Part shown: positions 57,701 through 64,000 of the stretch, in pieces
Layout: each line of letters begins with the position of its first letter
How positions within the stretch are numbered: position 1 is the first letter of the stretch
From: Colletes latitarsis
Lineage: Eukaryota > Arthropoda > Insecta > Hymenoptera > Colletidae
Assembly: GCF_051014445.1 (NCBI RefSeq)
Contig: NC_135146.1
Location: 4,960,001-5,024,000 of the forward strand
Direction of reading: 5' to 3'
DNA length: 64,000 bases
Notes under the pieces: model-generated
The model's input: only the letters and a program-made list of their open reading frames with translations
Databases searched by the model: none
Told to the model about the DNA's origin: nothing
Made by a program: the position numbers and the translations under genes

Positions 57701-60700
57701 GGATAACACCAGTTAGGTCGGGGTTAGGTCTGGTATTTGCCATCATCTGGCTCATACTTTCGCAATTTTCACATACATGTTAGCCAGTTCCTGGGTTTTT
57801 TCTGGCTTGGGTCACGTTGTAATGTGGTACCACACCGAAACAGTGAGTTAAACCTGGATTCGATCTATATTTTAGAGGATAACACCAGTTAGGTCGGGGT
57901 TAGGTCTGGTATTTGCCATCATCCGGCTCATACTTTCGCATTTTTCGCATTCTTGTTGGCCAGATCCTGGGCCTTTTCTGGTTTGGATCACGTAGTAATC
58001 TGGTACCACACTCCAACAGTGAGTCAAACCTGGATTCAATCTATATTTTAGAGGATAACACCGGTTATGTAAGGGTTAGGTTTGGTATTCGCCATCATCT
58101 GGCTCATACGTTCACATTTTTCGCATTCTTGATTGCATGATCCTGGGCATTCTCTGGTTTGGATCACGTAGTAATGTAGTACCACACTGAAACAGTGAGT
58201 TAAACCTGGGTCCGATCAATATTTTAGGGGATAACACCGGTTAGGTCTGGGTTAGGTCACGTATTTGCCATCATCTGGCTCATACTTTCGCATTTTTCGC
58301 ATACTTGTTGGCCAGATCCTGGGCCTTTTCTGGTTTGGATCACGTAGTAATGTGGTACCACACTGAAACAGTGAGTTAAACCTGGATTCGATCTATATTT
58401 TAGAGGATAACACCGGTTAGGTCAGGGTTAGGTCTGGCATTTGCCATGGTCTGGCTCATACTTTCGCAGTTTTCACATACATGTTAGCCAGATCCTGGGC
58501 TTTTTCTGGCTTAGATCTCGTTGTAATGTGGTACCGCACTGGAACTGTGAATTAATGCTGGAATCGATCTGCATTTTAGATGATAACGTCGGTTAGGTAT
58601 GGGTTAGGTTTGGTATTTGCCATCATCTGGCTCATGCTTTCACATTTTTCGCATTCTTGCTTGCAAGATCCTGGGCTTTTTCTGGTTTGGATCACGTAGT
58701 AATGTGGTACCGCACTGATACAGTGAGTTAAACCTGGATTCAAACTATATTTTAGAGGATAACACCGGTTAGGTCAGGGTTAGGTCTGGTATTTGCCATC
58801 ATCCGGCTCATACTTTCGCATTTTTCGCATACTTGTTGGCCAGATCCTGGAACTTTTCTGGTTTGGATCACGTAGTAATGTGGTACCGCACTGCAACAGT
58901 GAGTTAAACCTGGATTCAATCTATATTTTAGAGGATAACACCGGTTAGGTCAGGGTTAGGTCTGGTATTTGCCATCATGCGGCTCATACTTTCGCATTTT
59001 TCGCATACTTGTTGGCCAGATCCTGGAACTTTTCTGGTTTGGATCACGTAGTAATGTGGTACCGCACTGCAACAGTGAGTTAAAGCTGGATTCAATCTAT
59101 ATTTTACAGGATAACACCGGTTAGGTCGGGGTTAGGTCTGGTATTTGCCATCATCTGGCTCATTCTTTCACATTTTTCGCATTCTTGATTGCATGATCCT
59201 GGGCATTCTCTTGTTTGGATCACGTAGTAATGTAGTACCACACTGAAACAGTGAGTTAAACCTGGGTCCGATCAATATTTTAGGGGATAACACCGGTTAG
59301 GTCAGGGTTAGGTCTGGTATTTGCCATCATCCGGCTCATACTTTCGCATTTTTCGCATACTTGTTGGCCAGATCCTGGAACTTTTCTGGTTTGGATCACG
59401 TATTAATGTGGTACCGCACTGCAACAGTGAGTTAAACCTGGATTCAATCTATATTTTACAGGATAACACCGGTTAGGTCAGGGTTAGGTCTGGTATTTGC
59501 CATCATCTGGCTCATGCTTTCACATTTTTCGCATTCTTGATTGCAAGATCCTGGGCTTTTTCTGGTTTGGATCACGTAGTAATGTGGTACCGCACTGATA
59601 CAGTGAGTTAAACCTGGATTCGATCTATATTTTAGAGGATAACACCGGTTAGGTCGGGGTTAGGTCTGGTATTTGCCATCATCTGGCTCATACTTTCGCA
59701 ATTTTCACATACATGTTAGCCAGTTCCTGGGCTTTTTCTGGCTTGGGTCACGTTGTAATGTGGTATCACACTGAAACAGTGAATTAAACCTGGATTCGAT
59801 GTATATTTTAGAGGATAACATCGGTTAGGTCAGGGTTAGGTGTGGTATTTGCCATCATCTGGCTCATACTTTCGCATTTTTGGCGTACTTGTTGGCCAGA
59901 TCCTGGGCCTTTTCTGGTTCGGATCACGTAGTAATGTGGTACCACACCGAAACAGTGAGTTAAACCTGGATTCGATCTATATTTTAGAGGATAACACCGG
60001 TTAGGTCAGGGTTAGGTCTGGTATTTGCCATCATCTGGCTCATGCTTTCACATTTTTCGCATTCTTGATTGCAAGATCCTGGGCTATTTCTGGTTTGGAT
60101 CACGTAGTAATGTGGTACCGCTCTGATACAGTGAGTTAAACCTGGATTCGATCTATATTTTAGAGGATAACACCGGTTAGGTCGGGGTTAGGTCTGGTAT
60201 TTGCCATCATCTGGCTCATACGTTCGCAATTTTCACATACATGTTAGCCAGTTCCTGGGCTTTTTCTGGCTTGGGTCACGTTGTAATGTGGTACCACACT
60301 GAAACAGTGAATTAAACCTGGATTCGATCTATATTTTAGAGGATAACACCGGTTAGGTCAGGGTTAGGTCTGGTATTTGCCATCATCTGGCTCATACTTT
60401 CGCATTTTTGGCGTACTTGTTGGCCAGATCCTGGGCCTTTTCTGGTTCGGATCACGTAGTAATGTGGTACCACACCGAAACAGTGAGTTAAACCTGGATT
60501 CGATCTATATTTTAGAGGATAACACCAGTTAGGTCGGGGTTAGGTCTGGTATTTGCCATCATCTGTCTCATACGTTCACATTTTTCGCATTCTTGATTGC
60601 AAGATCCTGGGCATTTTCAGGTTTGGATCATGTAGTAATGTAGTACCACACTGAAACAGTGAGTTAAACCTGGATTCGATCTATATTTTAGAGGATAACA

Positions 60701-61000
60701 CCAGTTAGGTCGGGGTTAGGTTTGGTATTTGCCATCATCTGGCTCATAGATTTGCATTTCTCCCATACTTTTTGACAAGATCCTGGGCGTTTTCTGGTTT
60801 GGATCACATAGTAATATGGTACCACACTGAAACAGTGAGTTAAACCTGGATTCGATCTATATTTTAGAGTATAACACCGGTTATGTCTGGGTTAGGTCTG
60901 GTATTTGCCATCAGCTGGCTCATACTTTCGCATTTTTCGCATACTTGTTGGTCAGATCCTGGGAGTTTTCCGGTTTGGGTCACGTAGCAATGTGGTACCG
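54720..61000. repeat. Tandem higher-order repeat of ~18 satellite A monomers
   Basis: Blocks from about 54720 recur at +3,138 bp up to about 55985/59120; after a partial monomer deletion at about 56013 (GCCATCTTCTTGATTGC) the offset becomes about 3,170 (18 x 176). A further block from about 59000 recurs at +3,874 bp (22 monomers) near 62870-64000, for example TTACAGGATAACACC at 59104 and 62978. Confidence 0.75.
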
Positions 61001-64000
61001 CACTGAATCAGTGAATTAAACCTGGATTCGATGTATATATTAGAAGATAACACTAGACAGGTTTGGGTTAGGTCTGGTATTTGCCATCATCTGGCTGATA
61101 CTTCCGCATTTTCCCCCAAATTTGTTGACCAGATCCTGGGCGTTTTCTGGTTTGGATCACGTAGTAGTGTGGTACCACACTGAAACAGTGAATTAGTCCT
61201 GGATTCGATCTATATTTTAGAGGATAGCAGCGGTTAGGTTTGGGTTAGGTCTGGCATTTGCCATTGTCTGGCTCATACTTTCGCAGTTTTCACATACATG
61301 TTAGCCAGATCCTGGGCTTTTTCTGGCTTAGATCTCGTTGTAATGTGGTACCGCACTGGAACTGTGAATTAATGCTGGAATCGATCTGCATTTTAGAGGA
61401 TAACACCGGTTAGGTCAGGGTTAGGTCTGGTATTTGCCATCATCTGGGTCATACTCCCACATTTTTCGCATACTTGATTGCAAGATCCTGGGCTTTTTCT
61501 GTTTTGGATCACGTAGTAATGTGGTACCACACTGAAACAGTTAGTTAAACCTGGATTCGATCTATATTTTAGAGTATAACACCGGTTAGGTCAGGGTTAG
61601 GTCTGGTATTTGCCATCATCTGGGTCATATTTTCGCATTTTTTGCATACTTGTTGGCCAGATCCGGGGCGTTTTCTGGTTTGGATCACGTAGTAGTGTGG
61701 TACCACACTGAAACAGTGAATTAGTCCTGGATTCGATCTATATTTTAGAGGATAGCTGCGGTTAGGTTTGGGTTAGGTCTGGGATTTGCCATTGTCTGGC
61801 TCATACTTTCGCAGTTTTCACATACATGTTAGCCAGATCCTGGGCTTTTTCTGGCTTGGATCTCGTTGTAATGTGGTACCGCACTGGAACTGTGAATTAA
61901 TGCTGGAATCGATCTGCATTTTAGATGATAAAGCCGGTTAGGTAAGGGTTAGGTTTGGTATTTGCCATCATCTGGCTCATAGATTTGCATTTCTCCCATA
62001 CTTTTTGACAAGTTCCTGGGCTTTTTCCTGGTTTGGATCACGTAGGAATGTGGTACCACACTGCAACATTGAGTTAAACCTGGATTCGATCTAAATTTTA
62101 GAGGATAACACCGGTTAGGTCAGGGTTAGGTCTGGTATTTGCCATCATCTGGCTCATACTTTCGCATTTTTGGCGTACTTGTTGGCCAGATCCTGGGCCT
62201 TTTCAGGTTTGGATCACGTAGTAATGTGGTACCACACTGCAACAGTGAGTTAAACCTGGATTCGATCTATATTTTAGAGGATAACACCGGTTAGGTCAGG
62301 GTTAGGTCTGGCATTTGCCATTGTCTGGCTCATACTTTCGCAGTTTTCACATACATGTTAGCCAGATCCTGGGCTTTTTCTGGCTTAGATCTCGTTGTAA
62401 TGTGGTACCGCACTGGAACTGTGAATTAATGCTGGAATCGATCTGCATTTTAGATGATAACGTCGGTTAGGTATGGGTTAGGTTTGGTATTTGCCATCAT
62501 CTGGCTCATGCTTTCACATTTTTCGCATTCTTGATTGCAAGATCCTGGGCTTTTTCTGGTTTGGATCACGTAGTAATGTGGTACCACACTGCAACAGTGA
62601 GTTAAACCTGGATTCAATCTATATTTTAGAGGATAACACCGGTTAGGTCAGGGTTAGGTCTGGTATTTGCAATCATCTGGTTCATACTTTCGCATTTTTC
62701 GCATACTTGTTGGCCAGATGCTGGGCTTTTTCTGGGTTGGATCACATAGTAATATGGTACCGCACTGCAACAGTGAGTTAAACCTGGATTCAATCTATAT
62801 TTTAGAGGATAACACCGGTTAGGTCAGGGTTAGGTCTGGTATTTGCCATCATGCGGCTCATACTTTCGCATTTTTCGCATACTTGTTGGCCAGATCCTGG
62901 AACTTTTCTGGTTTGGATCACGTAGTAATGTGGTACCGCACTGCAACAGTGAGTTAAAGCTGGATTCAATCTATATTTTACAGGATAACACCGGTTAGGT
63001 CGGGGTTAGGTCTGGTATTTGCCATCATCTGGCTCATTCTTTCACATTTTTCGCATTCTTGATTGCATGATCCTGGGCATTCTCTTGTTTGGATCACGTA
63101 GTAATGTAGTACCACACTGAAACAGTGAGTTAAACCTGGGTCCGATCAATATTTTAGGGGATAACACCGGTTAGGTCAGGGTTAGGTCTGGTATTTGCCA
63201 TCATCCGGCTCATACTTTCGCATTTTTCGCATACTTGTTGGCCAGATCCTGGAACTTTTCTGGTTTGGATCACGTAGTAATGTGGTACCGCACTGCAACA
63301 GTGAGTTAAACCTGGATTCAATCTATATTTTACAGGATAACACCGGTTAGGTCAGGGTTAGGTCTGGTATTTGCCATCATCTGGCTCATGCTTTCACATT
63401 TTTCGCATTCTTGATTGCAAGATCCTGGGCTTTTTCTGGTTTGGATCACGTAGTAATGTGGTACCGCACTGATACAGTGAGTTAAACCTGGATTCGATCT
63501 ATATTTTAGAGGATAACACCGGTTAGGTCGGGGTTAGGTCTGGTATTTGCCATCATCTGGCTCATACTTTCGCAATTTTCACATACATGTTAGCCAGTTC
63601 CTGGGCTTTTTCTGGCTTGGGTCACGTTGTAATGTGGTATCACACTGAAACAGTGAATTAAACCTGGATTCGATGTATATTTTAGAGGATAACATCGGTT
63701 AGGTCAGGGTTAGGTGTGGTATTTGCCATCATCTGGCTCATACTTTCGCATTTTTGGCGTACTTGTTGGCCAGATCCTGGGCCTTTTCTGGTTCGGATCA
63801 CGTAGTAATGTGGTACCACACCGAAACAGTGAGTTAAACCTGGATTCGATCTATATTTTAGAGGATAACACCGGTTAGGTCAGGGTTAGGTCTGGTATTT
63901 GCCATCATCTGGCTCATGCTTTCACATTTTTCGCATTCTTGATTGCAAGATCCTGGGCTTTTTCTGGTTTGGATCACGTAGTAATGTGGTACCGCTCTGA

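Larger units (their letters stand above)
44119..64000. repeat. Satellite A, right array (176-bp monomer)
   Basis: About 113 monomers of the same family as 1-9165. It resumes at ATCTGGCTCATAC (monomer base ~44), while the left array stops at GGTATTT (base ~37). Right-hand monomers often have TTAGGTCTGGG in the first 11-mer slot and carry variants rare on the left (GGTACCGCACTG, CACTGGAACTGTG, GCAATTTTCACATACATG). Frames of 60-110 codons are monomer shadows. It continues past the window end. Confidence 0.97.

Overview
The window is repeat-dominated insect nuclear DNA with no intact single-copy host protein gene. A hymenopteran (wasp, bee or ant) is the best guess. Reasons: BEL/Pao, R1-clade, piggyBac and Tc1 elements point to an arthropod. 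A restriction-like-endonuclease (RLE) non-LTR retrotransposon sits in a U2 snRNA gene; I recall this target for the Utopia lineage, reported among others from wasps. The flanking satellite also carries TTAGG-type 11-mers of the kind I recall as variant hymenopteran telomere motifs. Species and chromosome position cannot be told from the sequence.

Layout. (1) 1-9165: satellite A, a 176-bp tandem repeat. (2) 9166-44118: an island of about 35 kb of nested, mostly broken mobile elements. (3) 44119-64000: satellite A again. The two arrays are interrupted almost in register: left stops near monomer base 37 and right resumes near base 44, so the island looks inserted into a single monomer. Both arrays contain multi-monomer higher-order repeats.

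The island from left to right: an R1-like 3' end (minus strand, poly(A) against the telomere-like motif); the 5' half of a piggyBac relic; a TTAA-flanked MITE with about 225-bp inverted repeats; a second long-TIR MITE; satellite B (12.69-20.69 kb, a 35-bp C-rich minisatellite whose plus strand is open in all frames) interrupted by another R1-like 3' end with target-site duplication; a Utopia-like 5' fragment; a defective R1-like element; a 3' part of a U2 snRNA gene; a long degenerate Utopia-like element (minus strand); a BEL-type LTR scrap; a full-length U2 snRNA locus missing 2 bp in its branch-point recognition sequence; a Tc1 transposase relic; a nine-unit tandem array of hairpins with compensatory stem changes; two short tandem duplications; further MITEs; a DDE-type transposon relic of unassigned family; and a BEL/Pao LTR retrotransposon (37924-44118) with gag and RT/RNase H but no protease or integrase and an unexplained C-terminal tail.

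Nothing here forms an operon or pathway. The biology is element/target interplay: telomere-like DNA, U2 genes and a minisatellite serving as landing sites. The most novel items are the covarying hairpin array (32231-32655), the U2 gene damaged exactly at the presumed Utopia target site, the telomere-motif-bearing satellite and the frame-rotating 35-bp minisatellite. The long ORFs of satellite B and the short ORFs of satellite A are treated as non-genic.
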